Below are positions 25,396-35,233 of a DNA stretch of 64,000 bases, in pieces. The DNA is from Cryobacterium adonitolivorans. GTDB taxonomy: Bacteria > Actinomycetota > Actinomycetes > Actinomycetales > Microbacteriaceae. Both the position numbers and the translations under genes were made by a program. The stretch's first letter is position 1. Every line of letters starts with the position of its first letter. A model generated the notes under the pieces. It was not told the DNA's origin. It worked only from the letters and a program-made list of their open reading frames with translations, and did no database searches. The stretch lies in the NCBI RefSeq assembly GCF_004402695.1, contig NZ_SOFL01000057.1:39805-103804 (forward strand), read 5' to 3'.

Positions 25396-26189
25396 CCGTG
25401 CGGACCTCCACCGACGCATCCCCGGCCCCGACCACGCTGTCGGCCACGGTGAAACCGGCGATCCGCATCGACTCGCTCGGCAAGCGGTTCGGACCGACCG
25501 GCCCGGTCGTCCTGGACAACATCAACCTCACCGTGGCACCCGGAGAATTCCTGTGCCTGCTCGGCGCCTCCGGCTGCGGCAAGTCCACCCTGCTCAACAT
25601 CATCGCCGGACTCGAACACCCCAGCGAGGGCACCGTCACCGTCACCAGCGGCAGCGCGGCCGTGATGTTCCAGGAGTCCGCACTCTTCCCGTGGCTGACC
25701 GCCGGGCGGAACGTGGAACTCGCCCTCAAGCTCCGGGGAGTGCCGCGCTCTGCGCGTCGCGCCCAGGCGCTGGAGTTGCTCGACCTCGTCAACCTCGCCG
25801 ATGCCGCCTCCAAACGCCCGCACGAACTCTCCGGCGGCATGCGTCAACGGGTCGCCCTGGCCAGGGCCCTCGCCCAGGACCGCAAGGTACTGCTGATGGA
25901 CGAACCGTTCGCGGCCCTCGATGCCATCACCCGGGACCTGCTGCACGAAGAGTTGGAGCGGGTCTGGCGAGAGACCGGCCGCACCATCATCTTCGTCACG
26001 CACAACGTGCGCGAGGCCGCCCGGCTCGGCCAGCGCGTGGTGCTCATGTCTTCCCGTCCCGGTCGCATCAGCAACGAATGGCGCATCGACGACACCGGGC
26101 CCCGGCGGATCGAGTCGCCAGAGGTGTCCCGCCTGGCCATCGAAATCACGGACCAGCTGCGAGAGGAGATCCGCCGCAATGCTGCCTGA
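25392..26189 (+). CDS. ABC transporter ATP-binding protein, SsuB/TauB-like
   Basis: A 265-residue nucleotide-binding subunit with Walker A GASGCGKST (near 58), Q-loop MFQESALFPWL, signature HELSGGMRQRVALARAL, Walker B VLLMDEPFAALDA and switch His FVTHNVREA. The pattern is that of nitrate/sulfonate/taurine importers. The GTG start overlaps the preceding stop (GTGA). Confidence 0.93.
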   Translation: MTVRTSTDASPAPTTLSATVKPAIRIDSLGKRFGPTGPVVLDNINLTVAPGEFLCLLGASGCGKSTLLNIIAGLEHPSEGTVTVTSGSAAVMFQESALFPWLTAGRNVELALKLRGVPRSARRAQALELLDLVNLADAASKRPHELSGGMRQRVALARALAQDRKVLLMDEPFAALDAITRDLLHEELERVWRETGRTIIFVTHNVREAARLGQRVVLMSSRPGRISNEWRIDDTGPRRIESPEVSRLAIEITDQLREEIRRNAA

Positions 26190-27099
26190 CACCGCGCACC
26201 CCGGTTCCGCCGCCGATCCCCACGGCGGCGGCGCCCACGACGAGCTCCGCCGCCTCGAATCGGGCCTTGACGCCCTCCAGACCACGCCCCTGACCGAGAA
26301 AGGTCCCTGGCGCCGGTTTCTCGACGGGGTGCTGCCACCGGTCCTGCTGCTGGTGGCGCTGGTCGTGGCCTGGCAGTTCTACACCGTGATCGCCCAGCCT
26401 CGGCCCGATCTGGCGCCCGGCCCGGTGAAGGTGGCCGGGTCGCTCGTCGAGCAGTGGAACGACGGCCGGTTGCAGCAGGCGGTGCTCACGAGCCTGTCCC
26501 GTGGCGGGGCCGGCTTTCTCATCGCCGTCGCGATCGGCACACCGCTCGGGCTACTGCTGGCCGAGTGGCGGCTGCTCCGCCGCGCCCTCGGGCCGCTCCT
26601 GTCCGGCCTGCAGGTGCTCCCGTCCGTGGCCTGGGTGCCCGCCGCGATCATCTGGTTCGGCCTGACCGACGCCACGGTCTACTTCGTGGTGCTGATGGGC
26701 GCCGTCCCGTCGATCGCGAACGGGCTCGTCTCCGGTATCGACCAGGTTCCACCGCAGCTGCGCAAGGTCGGCACCGTTCTCGGAGCGTCCCGAATCGAAC
26801 TCGCCACCCTGGTCGTGCTCCCGGCCGCGCTGCCCGGCTATTTCTCGGGCCTCAAACAGGGTTGGGCATTCGCCTGGCGGTCGCTGATGGCGGCGGAGAT
26901 CATCGTTGTGGGCGGCTCGATCGGTTTCGGCCTCGGCACAATGCTGCAGCAGAGCCGGGAACTCGCCGACCTGTCCGCGGTGCTCGCGACCATCCTGGTG
27001 ATCCTCGCGGTCGGCATCCTGGTGGAACTGACCGCCTTCGCCCCGATCGAGCGCCGGCTCCTGCGACGCCGTGGGCTCACCCCCGGCGCGCGCCGGTAG
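26179..27099 (+). CDS. ABC transporter permease, SsuC/TauC-like
   Basis: A 306-residue membrane subunit with about six helices after a hydrophilic N-terminal 50 residues. The EAA-type cytoplasmic loop VGTVLGASRIELATLVVLPAALP contacts the ATPase, and LQVLPSVAWVPAAIIWFGL is typical for sulfonate/nitrate permeases. It starts inside the ATPase gene's last codons (11-bp overlap), showing tight coupling. About 70 bp separate it from the next gene. Confidence 0.93.
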   Translation: MLPDTAHPGSAADPHGGGAHDELRRLESGLDALQTTPLTEKGPWRRFLDGVLPPVLLLVALVVAWQFYTVIAQPRPDLAPGPVKVAGSLVEQWNDGRLQQAVLTSLSRGGAGFLIAVAIGTPLGLLLAEWRLLRRALGPLLSGLQVLPSVAWVPAAIIWFGLTDATVYFVVLMGAVPSIANGLVSGIDQVPPQLRKVGTVLGASRIELATLVVLPAALPGYFSGLKQGWAFAWRSLMAAEIIVVGGSIGFGLGTMLQQSRELADLSAVLATILVILAVGILVELTAFAPIERRLLRRRGLTPGARR

Positions 27100-27172
27100 G
27101 CACACCAGCACCCACCGACTCACCCCACCCCCGTCACGCACGTTCGACTCCGCCCTTTCGAAAGGCCCACTC

Positions 27173-28579
27173 ATGACCCGGACGCTCTCCGCGCCCCAGC
27201 CAATGCGCGTCGCCATCATCGGCGCCGGCCCAGCCGGCATCTACGCCGGCAACATCCTCAGCACGGCCGTACGCGCCGCCGGCGGTGAGGTCGGCATCGA
27301 CCTCTTCGACTCCCTGCCGGCCCCCTACGGCCTGATCCGCTACGGTGTGGCTCCCGACCACCCCCGCATCAAGGGCATCGTCAACTCCCTGCACGAGATG
27401 CTCGACGCCGGCACCATCCGGTTCCTCGGCAACGTGGGCTACGGCACCGACCTCTCGCTGGCCGACCTGCGCCGGCACTACCACGCCGTGATCTTCGCCA
27501 CCGGAGCGATCCGCGACGCTGACCTGCCGATTCCCGGCATCACCCTGCCCGGCTCTTACGGCGCGGCCGACTTCGTCTCGTGGTTCGACGGGCACCCGGA
27601 TGTGCCGCGCGACTGGCCCCTCGACGCCACCGACATCGCGGTGATCGGCAACGGAAACGTGGCCCTGGACGTGGCACGGATGCTGGCCAAGCACCCCGCC
27701 GACCTGCTCAGCACCGACATCCCGGCCAATGTGCACGCCGGCCTGGCCGGCTCGCCGGTCACCGACGTGCACGTCTTCGGCCGGCGCGGTCCCGGCCAGG
27801 TGAAGTTCACCCCGATCGAGCTGCGCGAACTCGGCGACATCCCCGACGTCGATGTGATCGTCTACGACGAGGACTTCCCCAGGGACGCCGACTCCGAGGC
27901 CCGCCTGGCCGCGTCCAACAACCAGGTCAAGGTCATGAGCCGCACCCTGAACGGCTGGCTCACCCGCGAGCCCACCGGAGCCCCCCGGCGGCTGCACCTA
28001 CATTTCCTGCACAGCCCGGTAGAGGTCTACGGCACCGACCGGGTCGAGGGGATGCGTTTCGAACGCACCGCCCCGACCGGCGACGGGGGCGTGCGCGGCA
28101 CGGGCGAGATCATCGACTACCCGCTGCAGGCCGTCTACCGCGCGGTCGGCTACCGCGGCAGCGCGCTGCCCGATGTGCCCTTTGACCACGCGCGCGGCGT
28201 CATCGCCAGCACCGAGGGCCGCGTCATCGACGGCAACGGCACGCCACTGCCCGGGCTCTATGCCACGGGCTGGATCAAGCGCGGCCCGGTCGGACTGATC
28301 GGTCACACCAAAGGCGATGCCCTCGAGACGATCACCCACCTGGTCGAGGACCTCGCCCTGCTGCCGGAACCAGCCGACCCCACCGAGGACGCCATCCTGG
28401 GCCTGCTCGGTGAGCGCGGCATCCGATACACCACCTGGCCCGGCTGGCTGTCCCTGGACGCCCACGAACGGGCGCTCGGCGACGCCGACGCCTCAGAGGT
28501 GACCCGGGAACGGGTGAAGGTCGTCCCCCGTGACGAGCAGGTGGCGATCGCCGCCGAAGACACGCTGGTGCCCTCGTGA
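27173..28579 (+). CDS. Ferredoxin-NADP reductase, FprA type (FAD-dependent)
   Basis: A 468-residue two-dinucleotide-fold flavoprotein of the adrenodoxin-reductase/FprA family. The FAD site is [17 protein letters not shown] near residue 13, the NADP site [18 protein letters not shown] near 158, with [16 protein letters not shown] and [18 protein letters not shown] as family marks. It passes electrons from NADPH to ferredoxin. The downstream fdxA begins within its stop codon (GTGA), and the likely consumer is the sulfite reductase of the same operon, as in the corynebacterial fpr-cys operon. Confidence 0.93.
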   Translation: MTRTLSAPQPMRVAIIGAGPAGIYAGNILSTAVRAAGGEVGIDLFDSLPAPYGLIRYGVAPDHPRIKGIVNSLHEMLDAGTIRFLGNVGYGTDLSLADLRRHYHAVIFATGAIRDADLPIPGITLPGSYGAADFVSWFDGHPDVPRDWPLDATDIAVIGNGNVALDVARMLAKHPADLLSTDIPANVHAGLAGSPVTDVHVFGRRGPGQVKFTPIELRELGDIPDVDVIVYDEDFPRDADSEARLAASNNQVKVMSRTLNGWLTREPTGAPRRLHLHFLHSPVEVYGTDRVEGMRFERTAPTGDGGVRGTGEIIDYPLQAVYRAVGYRGSALPDVPFDHARGVIASTEGRVIDGNGTPLPGLYATGWIKRGPVGLIGHTKGDALETITHLVEDLALLPEPADPTEDAILGLLGERGIRYTTWPGWLSLDAHERALGDADASEVTRERVKVVPRDEQVAIAAEDTLVPS

Positions 28580-28905
28580 CCTATGTGGTCGCGCTGCCCT
28601 GCGTGGACGTGAAGGATCGCGCCTGCGTTGACGAGTGCCCGGTCGACTGCATCTACGAGGGCGAGCGCTCCCTGTACATCCACCCCGACGAGTGTGTCGA
28701 CTGCGGCGCCTGCGAACCGGTCTGCCCGGTGGAGGCCATCTACTACGAGGACGACCTACCCGAGGCGTGGGCCGACTATTACCGGGCCAATGTGGACTTC
28801 TTCGTCGAACTCGGCTCCCCCGGCGGCGCCGCGAAAACCGGTGTGCTCACTTTCGACCACCCTGTCATCGCCGGGTTGTCGCGCCAGGTCGCGCCAGGTG
28901 CCTGA
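28576..28905 (+). CDS. fdxA: 7Fe ferredoxin FdxA
   Basis: A 109-residue ferredoxin starting [20 protein letters not shown]. The first cluster ligands CVDECPVDC include the pattern of a [3Fe-4S] site, and [21 protein letters not shown] supplies the [4Fe-4S] site. The C-terminal extension ([11 protein letters not shown]) closely resembles mycobacterial FdxA. It is the expected one-electron carrier between the upstream reductase and the sulfite reductase. The GTG overlaps the previous stop. Confidence 0.95.
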   Translation: MTYVVALPCVDVKDRACVDECPVDCIYEGERSLYIHPDECVDCGACEPVCPVEAIYYEDDLPEAWADYYRANVDFFVELGSPGGAAKTGVLTFDHPVIAGLSRQVAPGA

Positions 28906-29875
28906 CGCCCAGGAACGCTACGACTGTGTCGTGATCGGCGCCGGTCCGGCCGGGCTGTCGGCGGCGCTGAACCTGAGCAGGGCCCGCCTCACCGTGCTCG
29001 TCATCGACAGCGACAGGCCCCGGAACGCGGCCACCATGATCTCGCACGGGTTCCTCACCAGGGACGGGGTCGCCCCGCACGAGCTGCGCCGCCTCGCCAG
29101 AGAAGAGGTCGAGGGCTACCCGGGCACACAGATCCTGCGGCGCACCTCGGTACGCTCGGTCCAGCGGGCCCCCGAGCTGTCCAAGGAGGACGGTTCGCAC
29201 CCGTTCACCGTCACGCTCGGGAGCCCGTCGAGTGCCGGTCGACTGGTGCACAGCCGGGCGGTGCTCGTCGCCACCGGGCTGCGCGAGACCCTTCCGGATG
29301 TCCCCAATATCCGGGGGTTCTACGGCATGAGCCTGTTCAGCTGCGCCGCCTGCGACGGCTATGAGCTGAATGATCAACCGCTGGCCCTGATCGGCGAGAC
29401 CGACGACCTTTTCGCCCGGGCATTGCTGGTGTTCCAGTGGACGCACACGCTGACGGTGTTCACCAACGGCGCAGGCTTCACCGACGACTCCGGCGCCGTC
29501 TCCGCCGGCCAGGAGGAAGCGCTGCGCGGGCGCGGCATCACCGTCGAACGGCGCCGGATCACCGAACTCGAGGGTGACCGGGGGCTGCTCGTCGCGGTGC
29601 GCGTGGATGGCGGCGGCCGGATCCCGGCTACCGGCGGGTTCGTGCGACCGCTCTGGCATCCCGCCGTGGAGTTCCTGGCCGGGCTCGATGTTGCCGGTGA
29701 CGCGCACGCCCAGCTGCTCACCGACCGCAACGGGCGCACCAGCGTGCCGGGGCTCTACGCGGCCGGTGACGTCGCGTCGCCCGGACCGCAGCAGTTGATC
29801 GTGGCGGCCGGTGCCGGCGCCCGCACGGCCGCGATCATCAGCCAAGACCTCCTCGGCGTCAGCACAGCACACTGA
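28898..29875 (+). CDS. Thioredoxin-reductase-like NAD(P)/FAD oxidoreductase
   Basis: A 325-residue flavoprotein with an N-terminal FAD site ([20 protein letters not shown]), a central CxxC (SCAACDGYE near 148) and C-terminal [20 protein letters not shown]. The NADPH-site motif is degenerate ([15 protein letters not shown] instead of GxGxxA), unlike true TrxB. The start GTG 28898 lies 8 bases inside fdxA. Placement next to APS reductase, which consumes thioredoxin, suggests a disulfide reductase role, perhaps ferredoxin-fed; this is inference. It ends the coupled run. Confidence 0.82.
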   Translation: MPDAQERYDCVVIGAGPAGLSAALNLSRARLTVLVIDSDRPRNAATMISHGFLTRDGVAPHELRRLAREEVEGYPGTQILRRTSVRSVQRAPELSKEDGSHPFTVTLGSPSSAGRLVHSRAVLVATGLRETLPDVPNIRGFYGMSLFSCAACDGYELNDQPLALIGETDDLFARALLVFQWTHTLTVFTNGAGFTDDSGAVSAGQEEALRGRGITVERRRITELEGDRGLLVAVRVDGGGRIPATGGFVRPLWHPAVEFLAGLDVAGDAHAQLLTDRNGRTSVPGLYAAGDVASPGPQQLIVAAGAGARTAAIISQDLLGVSTAH

Positions 29876-30010
29876 CTCCGGCGGGTTCGCGCCGCCACGC
29901 CGGCTCTGACACACCGAAACCGGCGCCCGGGGTGGCGGGTCGCCGCGGTGCTGAGTATCGTCACGGTAGTCGCCGCGCGGGTCGGCCTGCGCCCGTCGAG
30001 AGGGACGCCC

Positions 30011-31435
30011 ATGAGCACCACGCCACCGCCCATGCAACCGCCCACGCAGCCGCCGGCGCCCGGCGCGCATCCGGCGCTCGTCGCGCTCAGCGGAGTGCTC
30101 GAGGGCGCTCTGGTGCTGCCCGGTGATCCCGGCTGGGACGACGCCAGGGTGCCGTGGAACCTTGCCGTCGACCAGCAGCCGAGCGCCGTTGTGCGCCCGC
30201 GCTCGGTGCGGGACCTCAGGCAGGTCGTCGTCGCCGCCAGGGAGGCCGGCCTGGGGGTGAGTGTGCAGCCGCGGGGTCACGGCGCCGCCGACGACCTTGC
30301 CGGCCGGATCCTCGTGCGCACCAGCGCTTTCGACGAGGTCACCGTGAACGTCGTCGCCCGGTTCGCGCGAGTCGGCGCCGGCGTGCCGTGGGGAGCACTA
30401 CTCAACCGTCTCGACGGCACCGGCCTGATCGCCCTGGCCGGCACCAACCCCGACGTCAGCGTCGCGGGCTACCTGCTCTCCGGCGGGCATTCCTGGTTCA
30501 GCCGGTGGAAGGGCCTGGCTGCACACTCCATTCGCGCCGTGGAGCTGATCGACGCCACCGGGGTGCTGCGGCGCGTCACCAGGGACACCGACCCGGATCT
30601 GCTCTGGGGCCTGCGGGGCGCCGGCGGACTCTTCGGCGTGGTGACCACCCTGGAGATCGACCTGTACCCGGCGCCCGACCTCTTCGGCGGCAAGATTCTT
30701 TTTCCCGCCGAATCGGCCGAGGTGGTCTTCGAAGCCGCTGCCGACATCCTGCTGGACGCGCCGCCGGAGCTGAGCATATTCCTGGGCCTGATCAACCTGC
30801 CCGCCGTCGAGCAGGTGCCCGAACTGCTCCGCGGCCGGAGCTTCACCCAGGTCGACGCCGTCTTTGTGGGGTCTGCCGAGGAAGGGAGCGCCCTGCTCGC
30901 ACCGTTGCTGTCGATCGCCCCGGTCATCGCCAATCTCAGCCGGCCGTTCTCGATCGGACAACTGGGCGAGGTGTCGGGCGAACCACAGGAGCCCTCGGCG
31001 ACGCTGGACTGGTCCAGGACCGTCAGCGAGCTCGACGCCGCCACCATCGCGAGCCTCGTCGAGGCCTTCCGGACCGCGAGTTATGCCGGCCTATCCCTGT
31101 TGCAGCTGCGGCCGCTGGGCGGGTTGATCGGCGACCCGACGGTCGGCGCCGACGGTGTGGTGGGCCATCTCGACGCCGGGTTCATGCTCTTCGCGGCGGC
31201 GATCCTGCCGCCGGGCGCACCCGTTCCGGCCGCCTCCGACCGCCATCTGGTGTTCCAACCCCTGGAGGACACCGTGCAGGCCGTGAGTGTTCCCCGCATC
31301 GTGCCGACGATGCTCGCGGCCGGCCAGAACCTGGGCCTCGCCTTCACGCCCGAGGAGGTGCAGCGCCTGGCCGGGATCAAGGCGCGGGTCGATCCGGACA
31401 ACCTGTTCCGCAGCAACCGGGCGTTGCCGGCCTAG
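30011..31435 (+). CDS. FAD-linked oxidase, berberine-bridge/BBE-like
   Basis: A 474-residue flavoprotein of the PCMH-type FAD family. The FAD domain contains VVRPRSVRDLRQVV, SVQPRGHGAADDL (the His that often carries covalent FAD) and VSVAGYLLSGGHSWFSRWKGLAAHSI. The C-terminal BBE motif is IKARVDPDNLFRSNRALP. Its substrate is unknown. It is 135 bp downstream of the sulfur operon on the same strand, so co-regulation is possible but not shown. The N-terminus has PPMQ/PPTQ/PPAP repeats. Confidence 0.87.
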   Translation: MSTTPPPMQPPTQPPAPGAHPALVALSGVLEGALVLPGDPGWDDARVPWNLAVDQQPSAVVRPRSVRDLRQVVVAAREAGLGVSVQPRGHGAADDLAGRILVRTSAFDEVTVNVVARFARVGAGVPWGALLNRLDGTGLIALAGTNPDVSVAGYLLSGGHSWFSRWKGLAAHSIRAVELIDATGVLRRVTRDTDPDLLWGLRGAGGLFGVVTTLEIDLYPAPDLFGGKILFPAESAEVVFEAAADILLDAPPELSIFLGLINLPAVEQVPELLRGRSFTQVDAVFVGSAEEGSALLAPLLSIAPVIANLSRPFSIGQLGEVSGEPQEPSATLDWSRTVSELDAATIASLVEAFRTASYAGLSLLQLRPLGGLIGDPTVGADGVVGHLDAGFMLFAAAILPPGAPVPAASDRHLVFQPLEDTVQAVSVPRIVPTMLAAGQNLGLAFTPEEVQRLAGIKARVDPDNLFRSNRALPA

Positions 31436-31441
31436 CCGTAC

Positions 31442-31485
31442 CGAGCCGAGCCGAGCCGAGCCGAGCCGAGCCAGGCCGAGCCGGA
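31442..31485. repeat. GAGCC pentanucleotide repeat between convergent genes
   Basis: About six consecutive ccgag/gagcc pentamers followed by imperfect units fill the gap between the FAD-oxidase stop and the smc stop. Lacking dyad symmetry, it is not a terminator; a replication-slippage microsatellite is the simplest reading. Confidence 0.85.
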
Positions 31486-31492
31486 CCGTGGC

Positions 31493-34400
31493 TCAGGAGG
31501 CTTGTTCCGCCTCGCGCACGATGCGCTGGCCGACCACTGCCGACACCCCGTCCTGCCGCATCGAGACGCCGTAGAGGGCATCCGCGATTTCCATGGTGCG
31601 CTTCTGGTGCGTGATGACGATGAGCTGGCTGGTGGCCCGCAGGTCCTCGAAGATGGTCAGGAGCCGGCCCAGGTTCGCGTCGTCGAGTGCGGCCTCGACC
31701 TCGTCCATGATGTAGAACGGGCTCGGCCGGGCCTTGAAGATCGCAATGAGCAGGGCCACCGCCGCCAGCGACCGTTCGCCGCCGGAGAGCAGCGACAGCC
31801 GCTCGATCTTCTTGCCGGCCGGCTTGACCGACACCTCGATGCCGGTGGTGAGCATGTTCGCGGGGTCGGTGAGCTGGATGCTGCCGCTACCGCCGGGGAA
31901 CAGCACCGGGAAGACCTCGGCGAAGGCCGCCTGGGTGTCGTCGAAGGCGCTGGCGAAAATGGTCCCCATTTTCACATCGATGTCCTCGATGATGGTCAGG
32001 AGATCGGCGCGGGTGGTGGTGAGGTCGGTGAGCTGCTCGGTGAGGAACAGGTGGCGTTGTTCCAGCGCCGCGAACTCCTCGAGCGCGAGCGGGTTGATCC
32101 TCCCCAGGCGGGCATACTGGCGTTCGGCGGCGGCCAGGCGCGCCCGCTGTTCCACCCGGTCGTACGGTGTGGGCGACCCTTCGGTCTCGACGTCACCGTC
32201 GGCGGGCACCGGTTGGTCAGGGCCGTATTCGGCGCCGAGGACGTCTTCCACCAGGCCCAGTTCGCTGGCGGCGCGCTCGAGCAGCGCCGAGAGCTGTAGT
32301 TTCTTCTCGTAGATCGCCAGTTCGAGGCCGTGCACGTTTTCCGTGATGGCCTGCAACCGGGTGCGCAGCTCGCTCTCGGCCCGGCGGAGTGTGCTGAGCT
32401 CGTCGTTCTGGCTTGCCCTTTCGGCTTCGGTGATGGCCAGCCGCTGGCGCGCCTCGGCCACCGCGCCGTCGACCGAGGCGAGCACCAGGGGCAGCGCGTC
32501 GGCGACGGCTGAGGCGGCATCCACCTGCCGTCGGCGGAGAACGGCCCGGCGGGCGGCGGCATCCGCCTCCGCCCGGTCGGATTCGAGTTGCCTGGTCAGG
32601 GAGATCACCCGGGACTGGCCGCCGCGCAGGCGTTCCCTGGCGGTGTCCACCCGCAGGCGAGCCTCGATCTCGGTCTCCCTGGCGCGCTCGAGTTCTGCGT
32701 AGAGGGCGTCGCGTGCGCTGACGTCGAGGATGGGCCGGGGAGCAGAACGCATGGTGTCCAGGGCGGCGGCGGTTCTGGCGGCGGCGCTCTCGGCATCGGC
32801 GACTCCGGACGAGGCGAGGTCGGCGGCGCTCGACAGTCTGTCGAATTCCGCCGCCGCGGCGTCGACCTGCACGGTGAGGCGGTTGCGCCGGTCGGCGCGG
32901 GCAGCCTCCCGGGTGCTGTGCTCGCGGCGCAGGGCCTGGGCGGACCTGGCCTGGTCCCGAGCGGTGGCCAGCAGGGTGCGCTGTTCGCCGAGGTCGCCGG
33001 CGACGTGGCCGATCAGCGAGGTCACCTCGGCCAGTCGGTTCTCGGCCGCGTCACGTTCGGTGACGAGTTCGAGCTTGCTGGGTGCGGCACCGGACCCGCC
33101 GCGCAGCGCATGGGCGGTGAGAACGTCCCCGGCGCGGGTGATGATGGTGACAGAGGCGCCCGGCGCCAGGGACGCCGGCACCGCAACAGCCAGAGTATCC
33201 GAGGCGGCGACGGCGGCAGCGAGATCGTCAACGATGACGGTGCGCTCGAGCAGCCCGCGCACTCCGGGCGGCGCGTCGACGACGGTGCGCGCGGCGACGA
33301 CCCCCGGCAGGCCGGAGAGGTCGAGTGGGGCGACGTGCGGTGCGACGGACCCGTGGTCGACAGCCCCGGCGAGCACAAGTTCGACCCGGCCGAGGTGCAG
33401 CCGGTCGGCGTGGCCGACCGCGGCAACGGCGGCATCGCGGTCGTCGGCGGCGACGGCGTCAGCGAGGGAACCGAGCGCCGCTGCGATGGCGCGCTCGAAG
33501 CCGGGTTGCACGCTCATGACCTCGGCGACGAGGCCGCGGATGCCGGCCAGGTTCGCGTCGAGAAGGGCCGAGGAGCCGTCCTTTTGGCCGAGCGCCAGCG
33601 TGAGGGCGCCCGTGCGGGCCGCCAGAGCATCCCGCTCCCGCTCCTGGCCGTGCAGCAGCTCACGGAGCCGCTCGATCTCGGTCTCGGCCCGGGACACCTC
33701 GGCCTGGGCGAGTTCCACGACCTCGTCGAGATCGACATCGCTCGCCGCGTCGCCGGCGTCCTCGTCGAGGTCGGCCAGCTGCTGCCGGGACGCGGCCAGC
33801 CGGTCGCGGGCGGAGTCGAGGGCGCCCTGCTGGCGCAGCACTTCACCGCGCACCGCGGCCAACCGGGACGCCGCGGTCGCCGACTCGCCGGCCAGCTGGG
33901 ACAGCTGGAGGTCATGGCGGGAGACGAGGGCGGACTGCGCCGCTATCTCGTCGTCGACGGCGTCCAGGTCGCGCCGCACCGAGGCAGTAATGGCGCGTGC
34001 GCCGGCCCAGGCGTCCTCCGCCGTCGTGATGCCCGCCCGCAGGCGTTCCACCTCCGCCGCGGCATCTTCGACACGCTGCGGGGTCACGCTCGACGCCCGT
34101 TCGGCCGGTTCGGCCTGGCTGCCCAGCAGGGCGAGCCGCTGGTTGGCAAGGGTGTACAGCCCGCGCAGCCGTTCCTGGGCGGATTCGAGCCCGAACGCCG
34201 TGCGCCGGGCGATGTCCACGGCGTCACCGACCTGCGCGTCCTCCAGCCGGCGTACCCGCACCTGGTTGTGGTCGAGCTGCTCCTGGATCACCAGGCGTTC
34301 GGAGTGCCGTTCGCTCTCAGTGCGGCCGTGGGCGTCAAGGGCGGTGCGCAGCACGATCACGTCGTCCGCGAGCAGCCGCGCCCGCGCGTCCCGCACGGTG

Positions 34401-35059
34401 GCGGCGATCTGCTGGGCCTGCCTGGCCACCTGAGCCTGCTGGCCGAGCGGCTTGAGCTGCCGGCGGATCTCCCCGGCGAGGTCGCTGAGCCTGGTGAGGT
34501 TGGTCTGCATAGCCTCGAGCTTGCGCACGGTCTTTTCCTTGCGGCGACGGTGCTTCAGGATTCCGGCGGCCTCCTCGATGAATCCGCGGCGTTCCTCCGG
34601 ACTGGCGCGCAGCACGGCATCCAGCTGGCCCTGGCCGACGATGACATGCATCTCCCGACCAAGACCGGAGTCACTGAGCAGCTCCTGCACGTCAAGCAGC
34701 CGGCAGGTGCGGCCGTTGATGGCGTACTCGCTGCCCCCATTGCGGAACAGGGTGCGGGAGATGGTCACCTCCGCGTACTCGATGGGCAACGCGCCGTCGC
34801 TGTTATCAATTGACAGGGTCACCTCGGCGCGGCCGAGTGGACCCCTGGTGGAGGTGCCGGCGAAGATGACGTCCTCCATCTTGCCGCCACGGAGCGTCTT
34901 CACGCCCTGCTCGCCCATCACCCAGGCGAGGGCGTCGACCACGTTGGACTTGCCGGAGCCGTTGGGGCCCACGACACAGGTGACCCCGGGTTCGAAGGCG
35001 AAGGTCGTCGACTGTGCGAAGGACTTGAAACCCTTGAGGGTGAGGCTCTTCAGGTACAC
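31493..35059 (-). CDS. smc: Chromosome segregation protein SMC
   Basis: A 1188-residue SMC: Walker A GPNGSGKSNVVDAL near residue 33, long Ala/Arg/Glu/Asp coiled coils (about 170-500 and 670-1010), a hinge around 500-660 with Gly-rich loops, the C-motif LLSGGERSLAAVALL near 1089 and Walker B FYIMDEVEAALDDANL. It compacts and organises the chromosome with ScpA/ScpB, which are not in this window. In most actinobacteria ftsY follows; here the sulfur operon cassette intervenes. Confidence 0.97.
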   Translation of the reverse strand: MYLKSLTLKGFKSFAQSTTFAFEPGVTCVVGPNGSGKSNVVDALAWVMGEQGVKTLRGGKMEDVIFAGTSTRGPLGRAEVTLSIDNSDGALPIEYAEVTISRTLFRNGGSEYAINGRTCRLLDVQELLSDSGLGREMHVIVGQGQLDAVLRASPEERRGFIEEAAGILKHRRRKEKTVRKLEAMQTNLTRLSDLAGEIRRQLKPLGQQAQVARQAQQIAATVRDARARLLADDVIVLRTALDAHGRTESERHSERLVIQEQLDHNQVRVRRLEDAQVGDAVDIARRTAFGLESAQERLRGLYTLANQRLALLGSQAEPAERASSVTPQRVEDAAAEVERLRAGITTAEDAWAGARAITASVRRDLDAVDDEIAAQSALVSRHDLQLSQLAGESATAASRLAAVRGEVLRQQGALDSARDRLAASRQQLADLDEDAGDAASDVDLDEVVELAQAEVSRAETEIERLRELLHGQERERDALAARTGALTLALGQKDGSSALLDANLAGIRGLVAEVMSVQPGFERAIAAALGSLADAVAADDRDAAVAAVGHADRLHLGRVELVLAGAVDHGSVAPHVAPLDLSGLPGVVAARTVVDAPPGVRGLLERTVIVDDLAAAVAASDTLAVAVPASLAPGASVTIITRAGDVLTAHALRGGSGAAPSKLELVTERDAAENRLAEVTSLIGHVAGDLGEQRTLLATARDQARSAQALRREHSTREAARADRRNRLTVQVDAAAAEFDRLSSAADLASSGVADAESAAARTAAALDTMRSAPRPILDVSARDALYAELERARETEIEARLRVDTARERLRGGQSRVISLTRQLESDRAEADAAARRAVLRRRQVDAASAVADALPLVLASVDGAVAEARQRLAITEAERASQNDELSTLRRAESELRTRLQAITENVHGLELAIYEKKLQLSALLERAASELGLVEDVLGAEYGPDQPVPADGDVETEGSPTPYDRVEQRARLAAAERQYARLGRINPLALEEFAALEQRHLFLTEQLTDLTTTRADLLTIIEDIDVKMGTIFASAFDDTQAAFAEVFPVLFPGGSGSIQLTDPANMLTTGIEVSVKPAGKKIERLSLLSGGERSLAAVALLIAIFKARPSPFYIMDEVEAALDDANLGRLLTIFEDLRATSQLIVITHQKRTMEIADALYGVSMRQDGVSAVVGQRIVREAEQAS

Positions 35060-35233
35060 CCCGGCCGTCCTTCCCGCGCTCGTCTTGAACCGTCAGCATT
35101 GGCACAGCCAATATTTGGCACAGTCCTGCTCAGTCCACGCTACCGGACGGCCGCTGGTTTACTGGGATCGGCCCGCCCTGAGATCCTCGGGGAGTCTGTC
35201 GCTTCCGCGGTACCGGGTCTAGGCTCGGCGGGC

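Noticed and set aside
30154..31614. 486-codon frame within the FAD oxidase
   Set aside because: Wrong frame of a clear flavoprotein; Arg/Pro-rich, no domain.
32588..34813. 741-codon plus-strand frame opposite smc
   Set aside because: It mirrors the smc codon phase with Gly/Asp/Glu/His-rich content and no recognisable domain.
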